Source: Streptomyces sp. NBC_00344 (lineage in GTDB: Bacteria > Actinomycetota > Actinomycetes > Streptomycetales > Streptomycetaceae). Taken from it: a DNA stretch of 64,000 nt. Positions 27,783 to 35,964 of the stretch are shown here, piece by piece; position 1 is the stretch's first letter, and the number at the start of each line of letters is the position of its first letter. The translations under genes and the position numbers were made by a program. The stretch lies in the NCBI RefSeq assembly GCF_036088315.1, contig NZ_CP107996.1, positions 1,488,001-1,552,000 of the forward strand, in the 5' to 3' direction. Under the pieces are notes generated by a model, which was given only the letters and a program-made list of their open reading frames with translations, ran no database searches and was not told the origin of the DNA.

Positions 27783-28928
27783 TCAGCTCGGGCCGATGCC
27801 GGGCACCGGCTGCGGCGGGGGCGGCCCCACATAACGCGCGGCCGGCCTGATGATCTTTGAGTCGGCCGCCTGCTCCAGGATGTTGGCACTCCAGCCGACG
27901 GCCCGTGCGACGCAGAACGTAGGGGTGAACATCTCGCGCGGCAGTCCGCACAGCTCCATGACGACGCCGGCGTAGAACTCCACGTTCGTGTGCAGTTCGC
28001 GGCCGGGTTTCAGTTCGGCGAGTATCGCCTCCACCTGTTCCTCGACCTGTACGGCGAAGTCGGCCAGCGGGCCTCCGAACCGCTGGGCGATGCCGCGCAG
28101 CATCCGGGAACGCGGATCCTCGGTGCGGTAGACGGGATGCCCGAATCCCATGATCCGTTCCCCGGCGAGCACCCTGTCCCGGATCCAGGGGCCGATGCGG
28201 TCCGGCGTGCCGATGGCGTCCAGGGTGTCCAGCGCCCGGCTGGGCGCTCCGCCGTGCAACGGCCCGGACAGCGCTCCGACCGCACCCACCAGGCAGGCGG
28301 CCACATCGGCGCCGGTGGAGGCGACGACCCGTGCGGTGAAGGTCGAGGCATTGAATCCGTGGTCCACGGTGGAGATCAGATACTGCTCGACGGCGCGGAC
28401 CTGCGCCGGGTCCGGCTCCGAACCGGTCAGCATGTAGAGGTAGTTGGCCGCATGGGGCAGATCGTCCCGGGGCTCGACCGGAGCGAGTCCACGTCCGATC
28501 CGGTGCAGTGCGGTGAGCAGGGTCGGGACGGTCGCACAAGCGGCGAGGGTGTCGTCGGCGCGCCTGTCGGCACCGATGTCGTACACCGGACGGAAGCCGG
28601 CCGACGCGCCGAGCAGGGAGAGCGCGGTGCGCAGACCCGCCAGCGGCCCCGAACCCGCACGGGCGATCAGCGGCAGCGCCTCGCTCACATCGGACGGCAG
28701 ACCGCGCAGGGCGGTGGTGCGCGCGGTGAAGGACGCCCGCTGGATGGCATCCGGCAGCTCCCCGTAGATCATCAGGTGCCAGACGTCCTCGAAGGTCCGG
28801 GACTGCGCGAGGTCGATCGCTGAGTACTGGCGGTAGTGGTAGAAGCCCTCAAGGCCTCGGACGTCACCCAGTTCGGTGTCCGTGACGACGACGCCCGCAA
28901 GTCCTCGCGGAGCGGTGATGGTGGACAT
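27783..28928 (-). CDS. Citrate synthase family protein
   Basis: A 381-residue type II citrate synthase-fold enzyme. The substrate histidines are in SGPLHGGAPSRALD and GFGHPVYRTEDPR. At the place of the usual catalytic aspartate (NVDFY in classical enzymes) the sequence reads LHTNVEFYAGVVME, a glutamate. The classical reaction joins acetyl-CoA with oxaloacetate. Start at the ATG at 28928 with GGAAG upstream. It is divergent from a second, HTH-bearing citrate synthase across 100 bp and precedes the GTPase gene on its own strand. It could also act as 2-methylcitrate synthase; the sequence alone does not decide. Confidence 0.88.
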   Translation of the reverse strand: MSTITAPRGLAGVVVTDTELGDVRGLEGFYHYRQYSAIDLAQSRTFEDVWHLMIYGELPDAIQRASFTARTTALRGLPSDVSEALPLIARAGSGPLAGLRTALSLLGASAGFRPVYDIGADRRADDTLAACATVPTLLTALHRIGRGLAPVEPRDDLPHAANYLYMLTGSEPDPAQVRAVEQYLISTVDHGFNASTFTARVVASTGADVAACLVGAVGALSGPLHGGAPSRALDTLDAIGTPDRIGPWIRDRVLAGERIMGFGHPVYRTEDPRSRMLRGIAQRFGGPLADFAVQVEEQVEAILAELKPGRELHTNVEFYAGVVMELCGLPREMFTPTFCVARAVGWSANILEQAADSKIIRPAARYVGPPPPQPVPGIGPS

Positions 28929-28954
28929 GTCTTCCTTCCGGGACGTAATCGTAT

Positions 28955-29017
28955 TCATTGATTTGACTGTCCATCCTTGACTGCAATCCTGTCAATGTTG
29001 ATTGAATCAATATTGAT
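28955..29017. promoter_or_regulatory. Cluster of TTGA/TCAA motifs between divergent citrate synthases
   Basis: The intergenic gap is AT-rich against its surroundings and holds TTGA at 28958, 28963, 28977, 28998, 29002 and 29013 and TCAA at 28992 and 29007. Two TCAANNTTGA units are exactly 15 bp apart (28992-29001 and 29007-29016), a palindrome TTGATTGAATCAA spans 28998-29010, and ATCAATATTGAT is at 29006-29017. This looks like an operator array, plausibly bound by the HTH domain of the rightward citrate synthase; that link is inference. Confidence 0.6.
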
Positions 29018-29028
29018 ACGGTGACCCC

Positions 29029-30279
29029 ATGACGGATCAGCCGGGGGATCGATCAATGGAGGCGGCGGGTCGCCGGCTGACCACCAGAGAGGCGGCGGAC
29101 CTGCTCGGCGTGAAGCCGGAGACGGTGTACGCATACGTCAGCCGCGGTCAGCTCGGCAGCCGCCGGGCGCCAGGTGGCCGGGGCAGTACGTTCGATCCGG
29201 CCGAGGTCGAAGCGCTCGCCCGGCGCGGTGCCAGGAGGGAGCAGCAGCCCACCGGTGCCGAGTTCGCCTTCCGCACCGCCATCACCCTGATCGACACCGA
29301 CCGCTACTACTTCCGCGGGGTGGACGCCACCGCCCTTGCCCGTGGCTACGGGTATGAGGAGGTGGTCGAGTGGCTGTGGACCGGGACGCTGCGGCCGGGG
29401 ACCGTGTTCACGGCACCGGAGGTGGCGCTGGACGCGGGGCGCCGGGCCGCGGGGGCTCTGCCCGCGCACAGCACCGCGATGGACCGGCTGCGGGCCGCGG
29501 CCGTCGCCGCGTCGGCCGTCGACCCGCTGCGCTTCGACCTGGCACCGGAGGCTGTTCTCGGCACCGCGCGCAGCCTCATCCCCACCCTGGTGGGGGCGTT
29601 GCCGACGGCCGTACCTGACCAGGACGGCGCCCCGCTCGCCCACCGGCTCTGGCCCCGCCTCACCGGTCGGGACTCCGACCCGGCGTCACTTCGGGTGCTG
29701 GACGCGGCCCTTGTGCTGCTCATCGACCACGACCTGGCGGCCTCGACGCTGGCTGCCCGGGTGGCCGCGTCGGCCCGTGCGCATCCGTACGCTGTCGTCT
29801 CCGCCGGACTCGGCGCCCTCGAGGGGCCCCTGCACGGAGCGGCGAGCGGTCTCGCCCACCGGATGCTGGCCGACGTCCTGGACCGCGGCAGCGCCGCGCC
29901 GGTCGTCGCGGACCATCTGCGGACCGGTCGCCGGGTTCCCGGGCTCGGACACCGGCTGTACCGGGGGGAGGATCCGCGGGCCACTTCCCTGTTCGCGATG
30001 CTGGCGGACGTACCGCAGGCCGGACCCGCCCTGGACGCGGCCCGCGATGTGGTGGCGACCACGGCCCGTCACACCGAACTGCACGCCAACGTCGATCTGG
30101 CACTCGCCGTGCTGTCGGTCACTTCGGGGATGCCCGCCGAGGCGGGTGAGACGCTGTTCGCCGTGTCCAGAACGGCGGGCTGGATCGCGCACGCTCTCGA
30201 GGAGTACGCGGAGCGTCCGCTCCGGATGCGCCCCAGCGGCCAGTACAGAGGTCCGCGCCCGCCGCAGCCCCTGCCGTGA
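29029..30279 (+). CDS. Citrate synthase with N-terminal helix-turn-helix domain
   Basis: A 416-residue protein in two parts. Residues ~15-65 are an excisionase/MerR-like DNA-binding domain (LTTREAADLLGVKPETVYAY, then VSRGQLGSRRAPGGRGSTFD). Residues ~78-410 are citrate synthase-like: EGPLHGAASGLAHR, GLGHRLYRGEDPRATSL and LHANVDLALAVLSV carry the two histidines and the aspartate of the active site. The fold is shortened in loops compared with the neighbour. HTH-citrate synthases of this type occur in actinobacteria beside a second citrate synthase. It may be an enzyme, a metabolite-sensing regulator, or both. ATG at 29029 with GGTGA upstream; divergent from the partner gene over a motif-rich gap. 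Confidence 0.88.
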   Translation: MTDQPGDRSMEAAGRRLTTREAADLLGVKPETVYAYVSRGQLGSRRAPGGRGSTFDPAEVEALARRGARREQQPTGAEFAFRTAITLIDTDRYYFRGVDATALARGYGYEEVVEWLWTGTLRPGTVFTAPEVALDAGRRAAGALPAHSTAMDRLRAAAVAASAVDPLRFDLAPEAVLGTARSLIPTLVGALPTAVPDQDGAPLAHRLWPRLTGRDSDPASLRVLDAALVLLIDHDLAASTLAARVAASARAHPYAVVSAGLGALEGPLHGAASGLAHRMLADVLDRGSAAPVVADHLRTGRRVPGLGHRLYRGEDPRATSLFAMLADVPQAGPALDAARDVVATTARHTELHANVDLALAVLSVTSGMPAEAGETLFAVSRTAGWIAHALEEYAERPLRMRPSGQYRGPRPPQPLP

Positions 30280-30386
30280 ACGCGGTGGCGCGGACGGGGG
30301 TGTGGAACGGCAGTTCCGGTCCCTGGAGGCCCCCGCCCGCGGGAGGCCGGGCCGTCGCGCGGGCGAGGGCGGTCAGTGAGGCGCGA

Positions 30387-30737
30387 TCAGGACGCGTACG
30401 CCTCGAACTCGCCGAGCCGCACGGCGGCCGGCCCGTGTCGGCCGTACCGGTGACCCCCAGCAGGCGGACGTCCGTCCCCGCGGGCAGAGTGATGTCGGCC
30501 GAGTTGCCGGTTGCCGGTTGCCGGTTGCCGGTTGCCCGATCGAAGCGGTAGCTCTTCGATCCGACCAGCGGTGCAGGCGACCCCGTTGACGCTGCCCAGC
30601 ACCGTGAAGGTCTGGTCGCGTGCCGACCGGCCGGCGGGAGTTTCAGGGTGATCCGGCAGAGGTCCTGCAACCTCCCTGCGGGTGGGGGGATGCGCTGCGG
30701 ACAGCGGGACGGCGGGACCGCCGTCGCGGTCACGCAC
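30387..30737 (-). pseudogene. Decayed fragment, possibly the C-terminus of a carbohydrate-active enzyme
   Basis: On the minus strand, protein-like segments switch between two frames: DLCRITLKLP, then DQTFTVLGSVNGVACTAGRIEELPL, then SADITLPAGTDVRLLGVTG, and finally VRLGEFEAYAS before a stop at 30387. The last segments resemble the end of discoidin-like or fucosidase-type C-terminal domains in shape only. A heptamer tandem repeat lies where the frame changes. No intact start or full domain exists. It sits just downstream of the GH13 gene on the same strand, so it may be the remains of another glycosidase of that operon. Identity is uncertain. Confidence 0.45.
30504..30538. repeat. Heptamer tandem repeat (TTGCCGG)x4
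   Basis: Four perfect copies of TTGCCGG run from 30504 to 30531, followed by a partial copy TTGCCCG. Because seven is not a multiple of three, gain or loss of a copy shifts the frame; it sits inside the decayed minus-strand fragment. Confidence 0.9.
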
Positions 30738-30812
30738 GCCCTCCGGTGAGCTTCGGTGTGTGGGTGGGGCCTCCAGAGGTGGGGGAAGCGGGTCGGTGGC
30801 CCGGCGGCGGGG

Positions 30813-32402
30813 TCAGGCCCGCAGCCAGGCCGCCGTGTCCTGCGGGAGGCGACCGTCGACGTCCAGCGGACCGCTGGTCAGCAGGGTGAGCGAGTGGGCG
30901 GGGAGCTCGGCGGGCTCCGCGGCCAGGTTCACCACACAGATCAGGCCCTCGGACCGGGCGAAGGCCAGGACACCGCTCGCCACCGGAAGCCAGCTGAGCG
31001 CGGAACCGGTGAAGCCGGCCTCATGCCTGCGCAGGTCCAGGGCCGTGCGGTACAGCGACAGCATCGACGACGGATCGACTTCCTGGATGTCGGCCGCGTA
31101 AGCCGCCCAGTCCTCGGGCTGCGGCAGCCAGGGCTCGGCGGCGGGCACCTCGGCGGTCCAGGGCAGCGGCACCCGGCAGCCGTCCCGGCCCGGATCCCTG
31201 CCGCCGGAGCGGAAGTGCATCGGGTCCTGGATACGGTCGAGCGGAATCTCGACCTCCGGGAGCCCCAGCTCCTCCCCCTGGTACAGGTAGACGGATCCCG
31301 GCAGGGCGAGGGAGAGCAGCGCTGCAGCGCGGGCTCTGCGGGTGCCGAGCTCCAGGTCGGTGGGGGTGCCGAAGGTCTTGGCCGCGAAATCGAACCCGGT
31401 GTCCTCGCGGCCGTAGCGAGTGACGGTGCGCGTCACATCGTGGTTGCACAGGACCCAGGTGGCCGGAGCCCCCACCGGCGCGTGCTCCGCGAGTGTCTCC
31501 TCGACGGCCTGGCGCAGCCGGGTGGCATCCCACGGACACGAGAGGAAGTTGAAGTTGAAGGCGGTGTGCAGCTCGTCGGGCCGCAGATAGCGGGCGAAGC
31601 GCTCGGAGTCCGGCAGCCAGACCTCGCCGACGAAGGCGCCGCCGTATTCGTCCGCCACAGCGCGCCAGGAGCGGTACACGTCGTGGATCTCGTCCTGGTC
31701 GATATAGGGATGCGGGTCACGGCCCTCGACGAAATCGGGCAGCCCGTCCGCCTTGGTGAGCAGCGCCGCCGAGTCGATCCGCACCCCTGCCACGCCGCGT
31801 TCGAACCAGAAGCGCAGAACATCCTCGTGCTCCCTGCGCACCACCGGATGGGCCCAGTTGAGGTCGGGCTGCTCGGGTGCGAAGAGATGGAGGTACCACT
31901 CGCCGTCCTCTACACGGGTCCAGGTGGACCCCGCGAACTGGGACGGCCAGTCGTTGGGGGCGAGTTCACCGTTCTCACCACGGCCCGGTCTGAAGTGGAA
32001 GAGTTCGCGCTCCGGGCTCCCCGGGCCGGCCGCGAGCGCTGCCCTGAACCATGCGTGCTGGTCCGACACATGGTTGGGCACGATGTCGACGATGGTACGG
32101 ATGCCCAGCTCACGCGCCTCGGCGATGAGTTTCTCGGCCTCGCCGAGAGTGCCGAAGGCGGGGTCGATGACCCGGTAGTCGGCGACGTCGTACCCGCCGT
32201 CGGCGAGCGGCGAGAGATACCACGGGGTGAACCAGAGTGCGTCGACGCCGAGTTCGGCGAGGTAGGGCAGTCTGCTGCGCACTCCTGCCAGATCTCCGGT
32301 GCCGTCACCGTCCCCGTCGGCGAAACTGCGCACGTACACCTCGTAGATGGCGGCTGATCGCCACCAGTCACCAGTGGCCTCGGACGGGAGGTTGTCTGCC
32401 AC
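30813..32402 (-). CDS. GH13 alpha-glucosidase / oligo-1,6-glucosidase
   Basis: A 529-residue cytoplasmic glycoside hydrolase of family 13. AIYEVYVRSFADGDGDGTGD and DIVPNHVSD are conserved regions; the catalytic trio is the nucleophile in GVRIDSAALLTKADG, the acid in GAFVGEVWLP, and the transition-state aspartate in WVLCNHDVTRT. No signal peptide, so it acts on sugars after import. GTG start at 32402 with AAAGGA upstream. It is the last gene of a leftward operon with an ABC importer and is likely to cleave alpha-linked glucose from maltose, isomaltose or similar; the exact linkage cannot be read here. Confidence 0.93.
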   Translation of the reverse strand: MADNLPSEATGDWWRSAAIYEVYVRSFADGDGDGTGDLAGVRSRLPYLAELGVDALWFTPWYLSPLADGGYDVADYRVIDPAFGTLGEAEKLIAEARELGIRTIVDIVPNHVSDQHAWFRAALAAGPGSPERELFHFRPGRGENGELAPNDWPSQFAGSTWTRVEDGEWYLHLFAPEQPDLNWAHPVVRREHEDVLRFWFERGVAGVRIDSAALLTKADGLPDFVEGRDPHPYIDQDEIHDVYRSWRAVADEYGGAFVGEVWLPDSERFARYLRPDELHTAFNFNFLSCPWDATRLRQAVEETLAEHAPVGAPATWVLCNHDVTRTVTRYGREDTGFDFAAKTFGTPTDLELGTRRARAAALLSLALPGSVYLYQGEELGLPEVEIPLDRIQDPMHFRSGGRDPGRDGCRVPLPWTAEVPAAEPWLPQPEDWAAYAADIQEVDPSSMLSLYRTALDLRRHEAGFTGSALSWLPVASGVLAFARSEGLICVVNLAAEPAELPAHSLTLLTSGPLDVDGRLPQDTAAWLRA

Positions 32403-32513
32403 GTGACGGTCCTTTCGGGCAGGTGGGACTCCGCCGCCGGCCCCGGACAGCGGGGCGCCACAAGGAGGACCGGCGGCGGAGTGCTCAGAGGGGATGTGGT
32501 CCGAAGGCGGTGG

Positions 32514-33389
32514 TCAGCCCTTCAGGCTGCCCGCGGTCAGGCCGCTCATGATGTTGCGCTGGAAGATCAGGAAGATGATCAGTGTCGGTGCCGAGGCCAT
32601 GGCGAGTGCCGCGACGAGCCAGTTCTCCGGCACGCCCTGGGCCAGGGAGTAGATTCCGACGTTGAGGGTCTGCTTATTCGGGTCGGGCAGCGTGAGCATC
32701 GGCCAGAGAAAGTCCTTCCAGACGCCGACGATCGCGAAGATCGAGACAACGCCCAGAATGGGCCGGGAGATCGGCAGCACCACCGAACGCAGGGTCCGCA
32801 GGGGCGACGCCCCGTCGATGGAAGCGGCGTCCAGGAGTTCACGCGGGATGGAGTCGAAGAAGCGCTTCAGCAGAAAGATGTTGAACGCATTGGTGACCGA
32901 GGGAAGCCAGATCACCCAGGGCGAGTTGAGCAGATTGCGCTGGAAGACCGGCAGGTCGAGCACGGTGAGGTACTGCGGAACGACGAGCACCGTCGCCGGG
33001 ATCATGAGCGTGGCCAGCATCATGCCGAGGATGACCTTGCCGAATACCGGCCTCAGTTTGGACAGCGAATACGCCGCGGCGACATCGAGGACCAACTGGA
33101 AAGCCAGCGCCCCGAAGGCGTAGTAGAGCGTGTTGAGAAGCAGCTTGGACAGCTGCATCACGTTCCACGCATGGGAGTAGTTCTCCGGATGGAAGCTTCT
33201 GGGAACCGTGGTGGGCGGGGACTCGGCGAACTCCTGGGCCGTCTTCAGACCTCCGGTCACCATCCAGTACAGGGGACCCAGGAAGACCAGCGTGAACAGC
33301 AGCACCACCAGGGTGAGGACACCCCAGTAGACAGCCTTGCCGCGAGGGCGGCCCAACTGTGCCGGTGAGATCAGAGTGCGCTCTGCCAT
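32514..33389 (-). CDS. ABC sugar transporter permease (MalG type)
   Basis: A 291-residue inner membrane permease of the carbohydrate uptake class 1 family. About six hydrophobic segments are visible, from VLTLVVLLFTLVFLGPLYWM near the N-terminus to VAALAMASAPTLIIFLIF at the end, and the EAA loop that contacts the ATPase reads ELLDAASIDGASPLRTLRSV. It ends with QRNIMSGLTAGSLKG, the usual C-terminus of MalG-like proteins. ATG at 33389 with GGAG upstream, 10 bp after the first permease gene. Pairs with the MalF-like permease upstream. Confidence 0.94.
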   Translation of the reverse strand: MAERTLISPAQLGRPRGKAVYWGVLTLVVLLFTLVFLGPLYWMVTGGLKTAQEFAESPPTTVPRSFHPENYSHAWNVMQLSKLLLNTLYYAFGALAFQLVLDVAAAYSLSKLRPVFGKVILGMMLATLMIPATVLVVPQYLTVLDLPVFQRNLLNSPWVIWLPSVTNAFNIFLLKRFFDSIPRELLDAASIDGASPLRTLRSVVLPISRPILGVVSIFAIVGVWKDFLWPMLTLPDPNKQTLNVGIYSLAQGVPENWLVAALAMASAPTLIIFLIFQRNIMSGLTAGSLKG

Positions 33390-33399
33390 CGTCGTACTC

Positions 33400-34353
33400 C
33401 TAGCTCTCGCTGTCGCGGCTGAGTCGGACGTACGCCGCCGAGAAACCGGCGAGCAGCACGAGCAGGACCAGACCGAGTGCGGCGGCGCCACCGTAGTTGT
33501 TGAAATTGAAGGCGTATTGGTAGATGAGATAGACGACCGTCGTCGTGGACCCCTCGGGGCCCGCGCCGTTGGTCAGCAGGAAGGGCTCCGTGAACACCTG
33601 CATCGTCGCGATGATCTGCATCAGCAGGAGCAGCGAGAGGATCAGCCGGGTCTGCGGGATCGTCACATGCCAGATCTTGCGCAGGAGCCCGGCTCCGTCC
33701 AGCTCGGCCGCTTCGTACAGCTCTCCCGGTATGCCCTGCAGCGCGGCCAGATAGATCAGGGTCGCACCGCCCATGTTCATCCAGGTGGCGGCGATCACCA
33801 CGGAGAGCATCGCGGTACTGGTGGACTGCAGCCACTGCTGTTCGGGCAGATGCAGAAAGTGCAGGACGCCGTTGAAGAGCCCGTAGCCCGGGTCGTAGAA
33901 GTACTTGAAGAGCAGCACCGAAGCGACCGGCGGAAGCATCACGGGCAGATACACCAACAGGCGCAAGTACCCCTGCGCATGCCGGAATTCGTTGATCACG
34001 ATCGCGATGACGAACGGGACGAGAAAGCCGAGCAGCAACGCCAGGGCGGTGAAGAGCAGCGTGTTGCGCCATGCCTGCCAGAAGGCCGGGTCGTGGAACA
34101 CGTAGTCCAGGTTGTCCAGGCCGACCCAGGTGGTCTTTCCCCCTTCGGTCTTCTGGAAGGCCAGGAGGAACTCCCTGACCATCGGGTACCACGAGAAGAA
34201 GGCGAAGCAGAGCACGGCGCCGATCAGGAAACTGTGCGCCGAGAGGTTGCGCCGCACGCTGCGGACGAACGCCTCGCGCCGCGCTTCCGGCGGCGGGCCG
34301 TGGTGCGGCGGCTGCACCGGCTTGTCGCTCGTGGACAGGGTGGGGGCCGACAT
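33400..34353 (-). CDS. ABC sugar transporter permease (MalF type)
   Basis: A 317-residue permease with an N-terminal cytoplasmic stretch of ~40 residues and about six membrane helices (HSFLIGAVLCFAFFSWYPMV, FTALALLLGFLVPFVIAIVI, ending in LGLVLLVLLAGFSAAYV). The EAA loop reads ELYEAAELDGAGLLRKIWHV. It forms a heterodimer with the adjacent MalG-like protein. ATG at 34353 preceded by AAGGAGAG. No ATPase gene is in the operon, which in Streptomyces usually means the shared ATPase MsiK energises the importer. Confidence 0.94.
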   Translation of the reverse strand: MSAPTLSTSDKPVQPPHHGPPPEARREAFVRSVRRNLSAHSFLIGAVLCFAFFSWYPMVREFLLAFQKTEGGKTTWVGLDNLDYVFHDPAFWQAWRNTLLFTALALLLGFLVPFVIAIVINEFRHAQGYLRLLVYLPVMLPPVASVLLFKYFYDPGYGLFNGVLHFLHLPEQQWLQSTSTAMLSVVIAATWMNMGGATLIYLAALQGIPGELYEAAELDGAGLLRKIWHVTIPQTRLILSLLLLMQIIATMQVFTEPFLLTNGAGPEGSTTTVVYLIYQYAFNFNNYGGAAALGLVLLVLLAGFSAAYVRLSRDSES

Positions 34354-34389
34354 GGTCTCTCTCCTTGGCGCCGGGTCTCGGGCGGGTGC

Positions 34390-34415
34390 GGGCCGGGACA
34401 CGGAAGTCCCGGCCC
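34390..34415 (-). terminator. Intra-operon hairpin after the sugar-binding lipoprotein gene
   Basis: A perfect 10-bp inverted repeat (34390-34399 and 34406-34415) with a six-base loop lies 12 bp after the stop of the binding protein gene and before the permeases. Such hairpins commonly let binding protein mRNA accumulate above permease mRNA, by partial termination or 3' protection. Confidence 0.6.
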
Positions 34416-34426
34416 CCATCGGTCTG

Positions 34427-35839
34427 TTACTGGTTCGCCAGGACCTGGTTGACCTGCTGCTCAGCGGTGGAGAGCAGTTTGTCGACGTTCGCGTTCTTGT
34501 TGGTCAGGACGCCCGACATCGCGTTGTCGAGGACCTTGTAGATCTCCTGGGCCTTGGCCGGCTCGGCCTTGCCCTTGATCGGGTTGCCCATGAAGGGCTT
34601 GAAGTTCTCGACCGGCATGGTGGCGCTGTCGGTGCGGGCCTGCAGGTCCGTCGCCTTGATGCCACCGGTCCAGAAGTTCGGCTGCGGCAGACCGACGGGC
34701 AGCGCGTCGGTCTTCTGGCGCGCCCAGTCGAACTGCCCCTTGCCGGGTGTGAGGTTCTTGTAGTTGTCCCAGGCGATGGCGGCCTTGATCTTGTCCGGGG
34801 AGCTGCCCTTCTTGATCATGTAGTCGTTGCCGCCGAAGAGCGTCGCCCGGCCGCCCGGGATCGGGCCCATGCCGTAGTCCTCGAACTTGGCGCCCAGTTG
34901 CTGGACCATGTAGGTCAGATCATCGGGCGCCGCGAGGAACATGCCGAGTTTGTCGGTGGAAATCTGCTTCTGCAGATCACCCCACTTGAGCAGCTGGGTC
35001 TTGCCCATGCTGTCGTCGTCCCAGCGCATGGACTTGAGGTTCGACAGGACCTTCTTGCCGATGGCGTCGTTGAACGCCGCCTTCTTGCCGTCCGGAGTGA
35101 CGACATCGCCGCCCAGGCCGTACATCTCGGCGGTGAAGTGCCAGCCGCCCTGGTTGGTCGCGCTGTAGTCGCCGTAGCCCGAGATCCCCTTGCCGAGACC
35201 GGCGATCGCCTTGGCGTCCTTGCGCACGTCCTCCCAGGTCGTCGGCGGCTGGTTCGGGTCGAGCCCCGCCTGCTTGAAGAGCTTGCGGTTGATCATGAGA
35301 CCCATGGTGTAGTTGCTGGTGGGCAGCCCGTAGAGCTTTCCGTCCTTCTTCAGGACGTTCGTCACGTTCGGGTCGATGCTGCCGAGCGCAGGGACCGTCT
35401 TCTCGTTCACATACGCCGAGATGTCCTCGGCGCCGTTGTTGTCCAGCACCTGCTGCAGGTCGGTGAAGTAGGTGTAGAAGACATCGGGCTGGGACCTGCC
35501 CTTGAGGGCCGCCGTGAAGCGCGTGGGCTCCTCGCACTGGCCGGGCGTCGACCTGCCCTGGATCGTGACGTTCGGGTACTTCTTGTTGAACTCCTTGACG
35601 TCCTCCTTCCACTCGCGCAGCTCGGCGGCCTTCGCGGCCGGCGGCATGCAGTCCATGGTCAGCGTGACCTTGGTCTTCGGGTCGAGTGGAGCGGACGGAT
35701 CTGAGCTGCCGCCACCTGAGCCCTTGCTGTCGTCGCTGCTGCTGGTGCCGCAGGCGGCCAGAGCGGTCAGAGCGAGAGCGGAGACGAGGGCCGCCGCCGT
35801 GGTGCGGCGGTGGGTCGGGCGGAACCAGGTGCTTCTCAT
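34427..35839 (-). CDS. ABC sugar transporter substrate-binding lipoprotein
   Basis: A 470-residue lipoprotein of the cluster 1 solute-binding family. The signal peptide ends in a lipobox ALAAC near residue 29, so the mature protein is anchored outside the membrane and begins with a Ser/Gly/Asp-rich linker. The fold is recognised from EFNKKYPNVTIQGRS, YGLPTSNYTMGLMINRKLF, TWEDVRKDAKAIA and MFLAAPDD. It starts at the ATG at 35839 preceded by AGGGGACC. First gene of the operon with two permeases and a GH13 glucosidase, so the ligand is probably an alpha-gluco-oligosaccharide. Confidence 0.93.
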   Translation of the reverse strand: MRSTWFRPTHRRTTAAALVSALALTALAACGTSSSDDSKGSGGGSSDPSAPLDPKTKVTLTMDCMPPAAKAAELREWKEDVKEFNKKYPNVTIQGRSTPGQCEEPTRFTAALKGRSQPDVFYTYFTDLQQVLDNNGAEDISAYVNEKTVPALGSIDPNVTNVLKKDGKLYGLPTSNYTMGLMINRKLFKQAGLDPNQPPTTWEDVRKDAKAIAGLGKGISGYGDYSATNQGGWHFTAEMYGLGGDVVTPDGKKAAFNDAIGKKVLSNLKSMRWDDDSMGKTQLLKWGDLQKQISTDKLGMFLAAPDDLTYMVQQLGAKFEDYGMGPIPGGRATLFGGNDYMIKKGSSPDKIKAAIAWDNYKNLTPGKGQFDWARQKTDALPVGLPQPNFWTGGIKATDLQARTDSATMPVENFKPFMGNPIKGKAEPAKAQEIYKVLDNAMSGVLTNKNANVDKLLSTAEQQVNQVLANQ

Positions 35840-35897
35840 CGGTGGTCCCCTTGTGGGCAAGAGCGCGGGAAGCCCACAGCTGCGTCGCTGTGTGGCG

Positions 35898-35953
35898 GCG
35901 CAAACTCAACCACCGACAACAGCTCTCCGCAAGATGTCGCGCAGATTCCGCAA
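35898..35953 (-). promoter_or_regulatory. Putative LacI-type operators before the sugar ABC operon
   Basis: The gap between the binding protein gene and the LacI gene has CCGCAA at 35927-35932 and again at 35948-35953, 21 bp (two helix turns) apart, plus GCGCAA at 35898-35903. The same CCGCAA word lies in a palindrome upstream of the regulator's own start. The shared motif suggests binding of the adjacent LacI protein; this is inference. Confidence 0.5.
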
Positions 35954-35964
35954 ATTTTTGACAG

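Noticed and set aside
30276..30551. A 91-codon frame on + after the HTH-citrate synthase.
   Set aside because: It overlaps the remnant on the other strand, has Arg/Ala/Pro shadow composition and includes the heptamer repeat; no ribosome site.
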